Shown: piece by piece, positions 1 through 11,900 of the stretch
Numbering within the stretch: the stretch's first letter is position 1
Layout of the letters: each line of letters begins with the position of its first letter
Source: Acanthaster planci
Lineage: Eukaryota > Echinodermata > Asteroidea > Valvatida > Acanthasteridae
DNA: 64,000 nt
Direction: 5' to 3'
NCBI RefSeq assembly: GCF_001949145.1
Contig: NW_019091617.1
Span: 92,972 to 156,971, forward strand
Program-made: the position numbers and the translations under genes
The notes under the pieces: generated by a model
What the model was told of the DNA's origin: nothing
What the model saw: only the letters and a program-made list of their open reading frames with translations
The model's database searches: none

Positions 1-2990
1 GTTTTAAAACAGATAATGAAGTCGGCGGAAGGTATTCCGGCTAAATCTTATGTTATCATGATAGAAATTAAATAGAGCTAATTCCAATAGAGGCGCAAGG
101 AATGGTGAGGGGACCCTCTCAGTTGCTATGCAACAACGTAAACATTGAAAGGATCTTAAAGGCGTATACTATGTGCATGTAGATTATACATGATAAATAT
201 ACGGGCAACTCCCCACATTACGCAATCCAGTTGGACCAGGGTTTGATTCTACATCACCACAACAAATCAAAAGCCAAAACAGGAAATCAACAGAATTGAA
301 AGCACACCGCATCAACAGAGACGCAGGAAATCAGTAAATCGAACGATGCAAAGACAGTAAACCATCCTGAAACAGCAAGCGAGACAAGTACGTTAGCCAA
401 TTCGGATTTTAACCTAGGGAAACGGGCAGGAGAGGAACTTATTGGCAAGAGGCTGCTTTGCTAAGGCGGACGTACGTTACCCTTCAATAGGTCTACAATG
501 GACCTTCCCACCTACACTACCCACGCGTAGCGACCAGGCCAACCGCCAACACACAAGAAACTATTCAGATTCGCATCAGTCTGAATGGAAACAAAGGAGT
601 GGGACAATGACGGACGGTCAGATGCGTGACTATGGCATCACTGCAAAAAAAGCCACTCCAAGGTTGGGAATCGGATTTTACCTTCCCCTAGGTAGACTGC
701 CAACCGAGGCTAACGAGTTCAACCCACCAGGGTTTGTGATCAGAGTTGTACTTCTCCTAGGTGGAATGTCGACCAAGACGATCGAACTCCACCTACCCGT
801 AAAGTTCTCAAATTTCATAAAGTAGCCACAAACTTATAGTAAGTCCAAGATTACTAGCACTGAATCTGTGATAATGCTGGAATTCTGATCCTTTGGTGTC
901 AATTGACCATGCCTGTAAAAATTACTAATTTAGTTTCTTTTCCCTAGAAAGCCTACAGTAGCAATGATGTGAATTTGAAGCCCGATAAATCTATGCCTAT
1001 AAACTTGAGACATCCATGAATACTTTAACGTTGCTGGATGGATCATGGTCATGAACTAAAAGACTAGTTTGTCTGTGTTTTTACCACTTAATTCTTAGCT
1101 TAGTATTGTGCTAAAAACCAGCAACACAAAGCACTTCAGATGCACAAATACCAGTATATCTACAACAATATATATTCCTGGTGGGAAATCGCCGGACACA
1201 GAGCAATATCGTCCAGCAGTTCACCATAACCACAGTGATATGCAGCGTCCGAGTAATACAAGGTGACTTGTTAAAATCCGTTGGAAAACAGCAAAACAGT
1301 CACATCGGTGTACAACCAAGCAAATAAAAACATCAAAGACATCCACAAATGTTACAGAATTAGGCAAAGTGTAAAATACAAATGGATGTAAAAACAGAAC
1401 GAAGATAAATTAATATTATTAATTGAGATCCAAGACAAACTAAAACGGATGGACAAAATCACCATAGACAACGCCCCCTAAGGGCAAATAATGATGTTGT
1501 CGTCCATCTGTATCAAAGCTTGTACATGCGTGTACACCACACCGAAGTCAGTAGTGCACTAGTGGCCTGTGAGCTTCATGAATAATGAGACGCGCAGTTT
1601 AAGCTAAAAGGAAGCGCGGGAAAAACGTGATATCTTATGATAGAATCTCACTGCACCTAGAAACTACGCATGTAGCCATTGTTTGCAGCCATTGTTGTGT
1701 AGGCACAAGGTTTTACCCACTGCCAACACAGGGCGATAGTTCCCCTCGTTTTCTCTGAATTCATGTAAAAGACACCAAGCATTTAAGTAGAAGTCTGGAA
1801 AGTTACGCAATAGGGCGCTAGATGATGCGCCTGGCTAACCTTCCGATAACAAAATTAACTTCCATACACGCATGATACTGCGCTTTGGTGGATAGTTATC
1901 AAGCTCTGGAAAGGTTTGCGTCCTGGCAGGAATGGGTCGCAGATGGACTTTGGTCAGACCTCGTGCCCAAGCCGCCCAAAGTGATGCAAGGCTTTGGTCG
2001 TAGGTAATGTTGTCGAAATTAAGCCATCCGATACTTCTTAGGCAGAGACATGTGCAAATCGAGACACAAATCAACATGGAGCCGTTTTTCAAGGTTTTCC
2101 ATTCTCTGTTTATTTTTTTTACGGGAGAGAATCTGTCATTTTAAGAATTTCCAACTGAAATTCCTTCCAGAGACGATCACCCCTTGAAATACTTAACATA
2201 TGCCGTAATCCTGTCGCCATTTTGAACAGAAAAAAATTCTTTGCAAGAGTGTAAGATAGGTGTGGTATTGCAATTATTTCCGATATATCGGCTACGACCT
2301 CACAGTCTGCTTCAGATCTTGACACCTTACGTTGCATCTTATCCTCACAAGGTTAATGAACCCTCTGATAAGAAGAAAATCATCAAGGCGTATATGTCCT
2401 GATTCGATCGGCCACTGGCAGTTTTAGTTTTTTGGGGGGGTAACATAAAATTAATGGTTATACCACTTTGTAGCAACACCTGGTTAAATGTGTCTGCTGT
2501 CATCAAAGGTGAAATTTTGAGTGCATTGCACTCCAAGATTTTAGAGGGGGGGGGCGTGAACTAAAGATTTTATTATTAGGGAGGTTGAGTAACCGGTACC
2601 GGAACTGTTGTTGTTTACGGTCGCCTTTGTCACATCTATGAAGCTGGGTCCCTTCCTCTTTGTTTCTTTCCACTCCCAATTTCTCTTTTTATAATTTTTT
2701 GGTGAAAAAGGAGGAGCGTGCTCTCACAACCGGACCTGCTTGAGAATGGTCCAAATACTTCGCACTGATCTCATTAAGGGCATACACGACATGTGTTCGG
2801 TAGTTTTACTGCATGGGTGGACTTGTTTGTGCGTGAACATTTATTTGTCATCGTCCACTGATGATTCAAAGGTATATTAAAGCTAAGGATGTGCGGTGGA
2901 GTGGGCGTTCAAATGTCCTTAAAGTACTTGTCGCTACTGAAATAAAATAAATAGAAAGCAACAGTATGTGGTCTGCATGACAGCGATGTG
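1..2990. other. no recognisable gene or element
   Basis: I see no recognisable exon, RNA gene or transposon here. The open frames are short and their peptides look random. A minus-strand frame at about 1838-2092 has a less random composition, but I recognise no family and see no splice signals that make it convincing. The missing 5' exons of GPCR gene 1 could lie here or upstream of the window. Confidence 0.4.
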
Positions 2991-2998
2991 TATGCCTT

Positions 2999-3125
2999 CA
3001 TATTAAAACTTCAGTCTCCTGATGACGGACAGAGCATGCTTTCCCAAACGTTGGGTACCCTTTGGTTCTTTTCAAAACCACACATGTTCAGGGAGAGATA
3101 TCCTTGCATGGTGTTGCCGCAAACC
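2999..3125 (+). mobile_element. solitary Penelope-like element terminal sequence
   Basis: This stretch carries the string CTCCTGATGACGGACAGAG, then AAACGTTGGG, then a sequence around TATCCTTGCATGGTG. The same order of motifs occurs on the minus strand just downstream of the Penelope-like reverse transcriptase at 7.0-7.9 kb, so both are read as terminal repeats (pLTRs) of one PLE family. No coding sequence of the element remains here. The CTGATGA/AAAC spacing is hammerhead-like, but the residue before AAAC is C rather than G and no stem I can be drawn. It is either a degenerate ribozyme or merely a related repeat. Confidence 0.5.
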
Positions 3126-3199
3126 CTGTAACCTATTGCCATGTTCACCATGAAAAGCTGCAAAGCTCTTTACAAAAACGATTGTAATACGACAATATT

Positions 3200-4790
3200 A
3201 CAAATATAAATGAAATGGCTTGTGAGATGTTTGAGAACTAAACGTCGATCTGTTAATCATGTCTGTCAACCTTGAATTCCATTGGGTCCTTTTACATCAA
3301 TAAAAATACACTCGCGAAACCAATTTCCCTGACGCTCAAGAGCATTTTGTATTGACTCCTGCCGTGACCGATCCTCCAGTGAGACAAAAATAGAAAGCAT
3401 TTTGAATTCTTAATTAGGGTGTTTTTAATTAACAAGGCCAGCAGTAAATGCCGCTTCAGTGTGCTGTAAACATCAATAATAGCAACAGTCAGTTGAGATG
3501 GCCATGTTTCTTGTAAATGTGACATTTATGAGAAGCTTTTTGCGCTCCAGTTGGTTTATAGCATTTGTACTTTTTTCACTCGTTACTTCCTGGAAGAAAG
3601 TTCTGATAGGAAAATTACCAGCGCTTTTTTTCTGCTTCGTATATTTTGTTCCGGTAAATAAATATGTTTTAGTCTATTTTCATAGAGCTGTTAAAATTGA
3701 TTCCAATGAAGAACGGACTCAAACACAAGCCAGTAAATTTACATATTCTACTTCAGTATAATTTACTTTATCCGTTTTTGTATACTGAAAAAAAATTAGT
3801 AGATTTTAAAGTTTCCAAAAAGAAAGTACCCATTAATTTACACAACAAAACTCTCCCAGTATAGTTTGCTGCAAGAAAATTACTTTATATTAAGGAAAGT
3901 CAAATTTGGTGGAAAACTCAAGCACAAGCACATTTTGACGACCTGAAGCCTGCATCTTGATTAATAAATCAATACTTCACAATCACCAAAATAGCCTTAA
4001 CTGTACGTTGTGATATTGTGACAAAATGCTTTGTTCTAACGTGCCCTGTTCTATCTTAGCCAGGCTGGGATGTTTACAGTAATGTCATTTCTGAGAGAGC
4101 CAAGTGATGCTGAAAGTCTTCCCAACTTGGCTTTAATACAAATGTTACCACACATGTAAATACAGTGTGGTTTCAGTTCTTGTGAACTTTTATTAACCAT
4201 TTTAGAGTTAAAATCAAACAAAACTAAGGCCGTCTTAAAAAGCTACATTGAACATGTCAGAAACATGCCCTCTATTAATTTTGGGCAATATTGACCCTAT
4301 TAATGAGCAATTTAAAATAATATCTCATTGCACGCAGACGCAAGTGTCTTTATGTTATCAACATGGATCGGTGATTTGCTTTATGTGAACCGATGCAAAT
4401 TCCACGGTATTTCCAGTGATGGTCTGTGATGACGAGGAAATAAAGCTTCCATAATGTTATATTGCCCTTATGGGCATGGAATTCAGCGAATGGTGGGGGA
4501 AACTCCATATTCTCACCATACTCACGTAAGAAATACATAATAAATTGACGCATGTGACGGCTTTTACTCATAGTTAGTTCTGTTCCAGTAACAGCAAGCA
4601 TCGTACCGTGCCTCGACCATCGAGTCTGCCGGGTTCGGCAGGCCGGTCCAAGTCAGATGTAGCAGCAAGTACTGCAAACTTTTGCCAGAGATGAACTCTG
4701 CTTCGGGAGATGTTACATTCAAATTATCGGTTCTGCTCTGACATCATCGGATTCTACACAATACTCTATACTAAGTGTGGTACTGGAGCT
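3200..4790. other. no recognisable gene
   Basis: AT-rich sequence without a supportable exon. A hydrophobic plus-strand frame at 3498-3761 could imitate a signal peptide, but no good splice donor follows it and the rest of the frame is low complexity. Confidence 0.35.
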
Positions 4791-4809
4791 TGTGAAAACA
4801 TTCACAGTC

Positions 4810-4925
4810 TCACGGGGGGCCTCGAACCAACGACCTCCTGCTTATGCCCGTTTTCTCTTCAAAATGATAACGAATGAGTTGCTAAAGCGAGTGCTTTGCC
4901 CCTAAGAGATACGCCAATGGCACGG
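4810..4925 (-). repeat. tRNA-derived SINE-like fragment
   Basis: Read on the minus strand, the segment resembles the first part of a tRNA. It has a D-arm-like stretch (TATCTCTTAGGGGCAAAGC), then CTCGCTTTAGCAAC, which recalls an alanine-type anticodon arm, and further on GGTTCGAGGCC, a good internal B box (about 4819-4828). The spacing between anticodon-like arm and B box is too long for a functional tRNA and no acceptor stem closes. A tRNA-derived SINE head or tRNA pseudogene is the most likely reading. Confidence 0.3.
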
Positions 4926-4929
4926 ATAA

Positions 4930-6955
4930 AACATCCTAAATAGGAAATTTGGTTTTTCATCACAATTTATGGAATCATTTTCGATTACAAGAAAATCTTT
5001 GTGCTGATTCTGGTCAGTACTAATTCAAAGAGGTGCAGAATGGTAATGGTGGCGACAAAGATATCCAAGATTCTTCAACGTGCCCTAAACATGTAGCTCG
5101 CAAGCCTAAAGAAACCTGTAGAGATGACACAATGAAAAAGGATTCATGCAATTTTAGAAGTGGGGGAAAAATTCCAGCTGTACAATCCACAGAATCAGAT
5201 AGAAATCAAAATCCCAATCTAAACATGGACTGAACCATGGATTCAACAACAGGCTACAGAGGTGAAAGGCGAGGTAAAGAACCACCATACACCAACCTGA
5301 TTCCCCGTTCATTATCAGCTTCTGAAATGATGAAGGGTCGACGACAATTTGTCCAAACAAGCGAATGCCTTCTGAGACAGTTCGGTGCCACCTTCAATGC
5401 TATAAGGTGTAACTGGGGGCATGGAAGTCACGATAAATCTTTCGGGGGGGGGGAAACGACCCAAGGCACTTGTCAGCTAAGAACTTAAAAATAATTAAAA
5501 GTGGAAGGTCGGTTTGAGGCTTCTTCTCAAGCAAATTGGTGATTGGCATCTCTTCTCATGTCAGTCAAAAAGTCTTTCGCTTCTCTGCTTACACATTCTT
5601 CATTTTAAAATATTCCTTGGGATGGGAGGGGTACAAGCGCCCCTGGTCTTGTCACAACGTCCATATCCAGGGACGTACTTTTAGAATAAGAAAGTGAAAG
5701 TGTCAGAATTAATCGAAAAAGACGTAAAACGCCCAACGGCAAGTGGAAATTAAGAATCAGATGCGACATCAATATTCTCGATTTTTATTTTTAGCTCGAA
5801 AATGCTTCCTCACTGAAGCCTGTCCAATACATAAAGGAATAATACTAGCATGTCGTTTTCCTTTGTTGGAAATAACGAGCGACGGTGCAGCAGTCATATT
5901 TAATTCAGGATCTGTATACGCATTCATTACCTGTTTCCACCTTCAGCAGTTTATTCCAAATGATGTGTTCTCACTCTGTAAATTACATATTCCTAAAAGT
6001 CACCAATCAATCATTTCGTTTGAGGCCAAATTTCCGCCCAAATTTCATCGCACTGAACAAAAGACATACCCCTGGTCATTTGTGCCAAGGACGGGATTTT
6101 TTTACGAGGACCAAAGGAAGGTAATTAGTAGGCCTAACGGTCCATAAAATAAAATACAGGTACTAAAACTGTCTAGACTAGAAATATTGTTTAATTGATA
6201 AGATAGTTCAAGAACGCTGAAGTCAATATTTATACTATCATCCATACTTCTAGTTAATTATGGGCAGCTTTTTGGTTAAATTTTAAAGTTTGCATAAAAT
6301 TCACATTTCAAGTGGACTAGGTCACTGCAAGTGTGTTTAGTTGATGTTCGTCTTCTGTGTCTTGCTTCTTATAGAAACATGTACAATTCAGAGAGGACTG
6401 ATGGTTTATATTTGTTGGATCCAGAGTTGCGTCTAAAGTGAGTTCATTGAACGAGAGTAGATTGCTTATCGGTACACTGTACGGTCCGCTGCCGTTAGAC
6501 AGATTCTTGAGCTAGTAAACTAGTTTCAATTCAAAAAAGAAAATAAAAAGAAAGTTCCAGTTGACGCTAATTTAATTTTTGTTCAATAATATTGCACGGA
6601 AACCTTCTTAATTAAGTAATTAATACATTTAGCTGTAAATTAACACTCACCTAAATGTTCTATAGAACGAGGGATATTTGTCTTGTTCCTGTAAAATAAA
6701 AGGTATTCCCTCATTTTCTGTGAATGTACACATGAAGGAAAAGCATAATGCGAGTTGCGAAGTGAGGGATCTGACTTCATTTACTTTCCACATCCCCTTA
6801 GGGGCTGTTTCTCCCCAATACAGTGCCAGACTTTGTTGAGAGTTTGCATTATTTTGATGTTTACACATGAACTGTTCAAAGTCTCTTGTAACTTGGAGGG
6901 TTTGTATGCAGAATTGACCCAAGTTATCGCAACACTAACATTTTGTATGCCATGA
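4930..6955. other. no recognisable gene
   Basis: No exon or repeat that I can name. The short frames at 5237-5488, 5743-6147 and 6647-6955 show no family resemblance and no supporting splice or start context. Confidence 0.35.
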
Positions 6956-6989
6956 TATTAAGGTGGAAAGCTTGCAGTAGCACCATGCA

Positions 6990-7150
6990 AGGATACGACC
7001 TCTCTCTTTTTTTTTTTAGTCTGTATGGCTCTGAAAAGAACCGTGAGGAACTTAACGTTTCGGACAGTATTCTCTGCCCGTCGTCAGGAGACTGAAGAGA
7101 TGCCGATATAGAGTCGGGCTTATAAGCTGATTGGGAGTACTGGAGTGTGA
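6990..7150 (-). mobile_element. Penelope-like element 3' terminal repeat
   Basis: This lies immediately downstream, on the minus strand, of the PLE reverse-transcriptase remnant. It contains CTGACGA, a self-complementary GGGCAG...CTGTCC segment and GAAAC, in the order of hammerhead core, stem II and core. It ends with a segment shared with 2999-3125 (TATCCTTGCATGGTG). The C at the variable core position is permitted, but the first stem II pair is C-C and no stem I is visible, so an active ribozyme is unlikely. Confidence 0.5.
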
Positions 7151-7156
7151 CTGATC

Positions 7157-7862
7157 CTACTGTGTAGTCAGGTAGAACGAGGATGCAGCTGGTGGATCTA
7201 CCTGGGTACTGATGCATGGCAGTTGGTCATGGGCTGTGGTGGGGGAAGGTTGCCTGGGTATAGGAGACCCATGGGGGGGCCTAGGGTATGGAGGACCCAT
7301 CGGACCATGCTTCCAGATGACGAAAGTGTCATCCACATACCAGAGCCAGATCTGGGGGCGGTGGTCTGCTGTAGCGATGGCGGTCTCCTCAAACTCTTCC
7401 ATGAATATGTCAGCCAGAACCAGGGACATAGGGGATCCCATGGAGGTTCCACTGTTTGTTCATAGAATTTGTCCCGCCACTGGAAGCTGGCGGAATCGAC
7501 GCAGGTGGTGAGGAGGTCTTGAAGCTGGTTGGGGGTGAGGTCGGTGCGGTCCTTGTGGCTGGTGTCGGCCTGGAGTCGGTCACTTGCTATAGTGGTTGCG
7601 TCGGAGGTGGGAACGCAGGTGAAGAGTGACACGACATCAAAGCTGACCGTGATGTCGCCTGGCTGCAGCCGGAGGTCTTGGATGATGAATGAAAATTCAT
7701 CTGACTTCTTGATATGATGCTAAGTGTTATCAACTAGAGGGCGAAGGATCTTGGCCAGGTGTCTTGCAGTGTTGTAGGTGGGCCCTCCTCTAGAAACGAC
7801 GATGGGGCGTATTGGGGTTTCCTTCTTGTGTATCTTGGGCTCACCAATTGGGCTTGAGCTTA
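7157..7862 (-). pseudogene. Penelope-like reverse transcriptase remnant
   Basis: The minus strand encodes a recognisable PLE reverse transcriptase. In order it shows GEPKIHKKETPIRPIV (fingers), a segment ending DVVSLFTCVP (motif A region, about 7630), the MGSPMSLVLADIFMEEFEE block (motif B, near 7440) and YVDDTFVIWKHG (motif C with the catalytic DD, near 7325). A TAG stop interrupts the frame at about 7723. A frameshift near 7440 separates the motif A frame from the motif B/C frame. The GIY-YIG endonuclease domain is not seen. It is a dead copy upstream of GPCR gene 1. Confidence 0.8.
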
Positions 7863-7863
7863 G

Positions 7864-8082
7864 TTACCAATCGGTAACCTGAAATCGGGGTTTGAAGTCA
7901 GCGGTGAGGAGAGTCGACGTTTCAAGTTCTTCCATGAAGATGTTAGCTAGGACCGGGGATATAGGGGATCCATGAAGGTCCCAGCTGTCCATACCTTTGT
8001 CGACATACTTGTCACATTTTTCATCCCACATCTCCCTATTTGTTTCTCTGGCTTCAGCCAACCAGTTTTGTGTAGGCGACAT
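7864..8082 (-). pseudogene. second Penelope-like RT fragment, nested or rearranged
   Basis: A short minus-strand frame contains GSPISPVLANIFMEELETS, a second copy of the PLE motif B block, followed by LTADFKPRF. It directly precedes the start of the larger RT remnant, so motif B occurs before the fingers region. That order cannot belong to a single intact element and implies two PLE insertions or an internal rearrangement. The N-terminal part of the frame is not recognisable. Confidence 0.6.
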
Positions 8083-8506
8083 TGTCTTCCAATACTGAAC
8101 TACTATTTTTTATCTTCATCTGAGGTTTCGTCATCAACCTCCTCAACAGATTCCAAATCATCGTCAACTTCAATCATTTTCGATTCCTCTTCAGCATGGG
8201 TGAAGATCAAGCCAGGAAAAAGGCAAACAGAAAGACCCTCTAGCTGGGCGGTCAAGCAAGCAACTCTAAGGGGTTTCTGTGAAATGTCCTACATTTGATG
8301 GATAATGAAACCCACAAGGACATTCTGGACGATCTCAGAGAAAAACTTGATAAAGACATGGAAGTCAGCAGAGCCTTGAATCTGCTCCGAGCGGAACAAA
8401 CGAGGGTGTATTTTTTAGGTACTCGCCACATAGGCGCGCCATGAGGTGCGCAAGTATATGCGCCTTTGACGCAGAGCACGCTGGGTATACACCTAACTAA
8501 TTTAAT

Positions 8507-8537
8507 CCTGCGTGTATGGTCTTCGCGTACACGCAGG
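8507..8537. repeat. perfect 10-bp hairpin
   Basis: CCTGCGTGTA at 8507-8516 and TACACGCAGG at 8528-8537 are perfect reverse complements separated by an 11-base loop. It sits in a locally GC-rich patch (8410-8570) of unknown function. Confidence 0.6.
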
Positions 8538-8879
8538 TGCGTGCAAGAACCCGCTTGTCTTTCTTCTCACTGATTGAGGGTGCACTTCAGCTAGGGGCGG
8601 ATAGGGTTATGCCTAAGCATTCTGATAAATTGACGGACTGTTTTAGCTAAAAGACGGAAAGGAGACATATGGTTCCAAAAGGAAATCAGTACATGTAGTG
8701 CCTCTGATGTAAAATTTAACAAATTTCTGGTAATCACTCCTGCAGTAATTCGTAATGATGATGTAATGATGTAACATGAGCAATGATGAAAAAGGTAAAT
8801 ATAAACAGTGCTGGAACCAGTAAGTGAAGTCTATTGAATTTGGTTTGCTTTTTTACTGGCCCGTATGACTATCAAGTAG

Positions 8880-8927
8880 AAATTCTCGGGTCGGGAAACC
8901 CCTGCACGTTATTCCACAGAAGGAATG
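8880..8927 (+). CDS. aGPCR 1 possible upstream ectodomain exon
   Basis: A 48-base segment between CAAGTAG and a good donor (GTAAGT) reads EILGSGNPCTLFHRRN. Its donor phase matches the acceptor phase of the next exon at 9857. The polypyrimidine tract is weak and no domain is recognisable, so this exon is tentative. Confidence 0.3.
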
Positions 8928-11900
8928 GTAAGTTTACCCCTTTTGCTACGTGTGAAAAATGCGAACTGACGTCATGCCGCCCACGAGAATACATAATTTT
9001 ACAAAATGATGTGCCTGTTTTACATTTGCTCCTCAATAAAGATCAAGAGTAACGTTCCGCTGTTTGAATTTGTAAAAACCGTATACATTTACAGGTTACC
9101 GGGCCGTAAAACACTAGTTCAAAAGAATGATTAAGAAATACAACCAAGGTCAGCAGGGCTTTCTTCCTGTATCGATCACATTATCTCCGTAACCATAGTA
9201 AGCCGAACGCAAGACCGTTAGAATGTATCTGCCAGCCCTCTCTCGGTTACGGTGTCCAAGGATTAAGTCAGACCGAAGCTCACTCCGGAGTACACACCAG
9301 CCACCACACAGCACCGCCTGCAGCCTTTTGTCTGAAAGACTATCCCCATTACCGGTACCCGGCGTCGAGCTCAGTCCTTTGTTGCGAAGATTATTATCAT
9401 CCGGCGCCGACGGATTTAATTATTAATATTAAATTAATATTTAATGATTAACTAAATATTAATTTGATTTATCATCAAATTGCATCATGTTGTGCAACCT
9501 TCCTCATAGAAAAGGTCAAACGGTGCCACAAATTCATATATTTCTTTTCAAAAGATTTCCCTTACAAAGGACAATCTGTGCAAAAGTTGTTATCCCTTTA
9601 TCTTCATACATTTTCACGGGTAGTGCAAATCCCAAAAAAGAATTCTTATGCATATTTATGTGACCTTTTCATTTTTCCGTAGCAAAAGTCAAATTGTGCT
9701 AGTCTTTTTTAACCCTATTCTACTTTCAATGTGAATCATTCCTTTGAAGATCACTTATTGATCAAACTACAAAAACTGATCATGCAAAAAAGGGTTTATA
9801 CCGTTAGAGGGTTCATGCTTCAATTCCTAAAGAATAGTTATATTTTTCTACTCCAGACTGCCAGAAAATCAACCTGACCATCTTTTGCTTGAACGACACG
9901 ATCTGTGCAAACTGTTCCACCGAGGCTTTTTACAACTGCAGCTTCGCAAACTGTCCATACAACGTGTCAATCCAGTGGAATATTCACCCATCGCATCGTG
10001 ACGTTGGTAGCACCTTAGAGAATGAAACTTTGGAAGGGCCACTGGAGCTTCTAATCTCGAACTTTAGCACGTTTGATTTCGAGAACGGAAATCTTGGCTG
10101 TTTCGCAAATTCTTCTGCATATCGCGTTCTTTCTGAAAGTATTCCATTACAAGGTATACAGACAAGCTTGGAATCTGCAGTACTTGAGATGCATTGTCTT
10201 GTACCTGTGCATAGAAATATAGGTCCAGACAAAAATGCACAATTATAAAGAACACATTCGGCAAGTTGCTTTGCGATCTTGTTGCACTGAGTGTACATAT
10301 CGCATAATTTCCTCTTATCAGAAACTGTAGTTTTCCGCCTAAAATCCATATTCCTTTATTAATCATTTGCTTTCCTCTTGGTCTTCATAAACATTACAGA
10401 CATTAATCGATAAGCTCTTGCAATAATGACCCTTCACAAAATGGCTTAATAAATCAGAAACCTTCATCTTTTCTTTTAGGGCTTTGTCAGGATAGACACA
10501 GATACCACCAAGCTTCAGCAAAGCACAATTCATTAAAATACACCGTGGATATTCCAAGAACGTACGACATAGAAGGTGAATCAGCTATTGCGAAGATGCT
10601 ATTCCAGAACATTTCAAACAAATTCTCATTGTCAGAATACATGCACATGGAACTTTAATAAAACTCTCTATCGAATAGAAAATTGTCATCAAGTGCCTTA
10701 TGACCTTAGTACTTATGACTGAAATTAACAATTCTAGTATTTGTATTTTGAACCCGCCCTCAAAAAAAAATTAAATAAATAAACCAAGCGTGACACTCCC
10801 CCGACGCTTCAAGTAAAGTCAGGAGGCAAGATTTTCACGTCTGTGCAGCCTCTTAATTTTGCTTCATTTAACAAAATCCTTGGTTTTGATTTTAATATCC
10901 ACTGTTAATATTTAGGTTTATGTTGATAATTTACAGTCTTCTGTTAGGTCTTTTATTACCGGAAAATATGCCACACGTTTTCTTTTCATAGGTGGCGTGC
11001 ATCTGAGGGTCTTTCCCAGAGACCCATCACTGCCCAAATTGAAGGAATCTCTCTCAGGTGCAAGAGTAACTAAGTTCGGAAGTGACATTCTTGAGGTGAA
11101 GGTTCAAACTAAACAGGGCGAGCCTTTGACTGACTTTCCGGATGAGCCCGTCCTGCTCACATTTCCTGTTGATCCAGGAAGTTAACCCTTTTTCCATCAT
11201 AAGGTTTTGCAGTGTACTTAAAGGTCGAACGTACTGCTCGTTTATACTCCTTTAGGTGTAATCCAAGTTAGATCAACCCATCTACAACAGTTCTTGTTAT
11301 TTCATGGATTAATGACCAGTTCTTGTATGGCTGTCTCTCCAAATGCAAACCCCTCTGCATGCACTGATTAATTTAATATAAATTTCACTGCAATTCTGTT
11401 TAATCCGTCGTTTTTTTTCCCCTTCCTTTGTACTTGATTAAAATGTTTCTGTTATGAACCAATCATCCTACATTTCCTCTTCAGTATGACCCCAGCAAGG
11501 AAAAACCCCTGTGCTGCTTTAGAGAGGAATTGGGGTAAGTGAAGTAACAGTCTTTGAAATCACATCATTAGACATTGCTGAGGTAGACTGCGCCCGCTGA
11601 GTGTATAGTGACCTATAGTGGGTATTAATTTAAATACCAACAAACACAACATCTACCAAAACCAAACTTTTTCATGCGTTCCATTTAGCGAAAACACAGC
11701 CGACAGTAGGTACCTTACTCATGCTTCTGCCGTGCATGGTGCTTTACCGTAAATTAGATTTATTGTTTGTAAACAGCACTCAAAATACAATTGGCTATGG
11801 GAGTGACATCCACTATAGGTCACGTGATTTAGTGGGCGCAATCGATCTGTCATAAGACCCCAGGGGGCGGGAAAATGAAAAAGACTGTCTGTGTTAGTAT

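Noticed and set aside
3498-3761. Hydrophobic frame that could be a signal-peptide exon for GPCR gene 1
   Set aside because: No good donor follows the hydrophobic stretch and there is no phase-compatible next exon to join.
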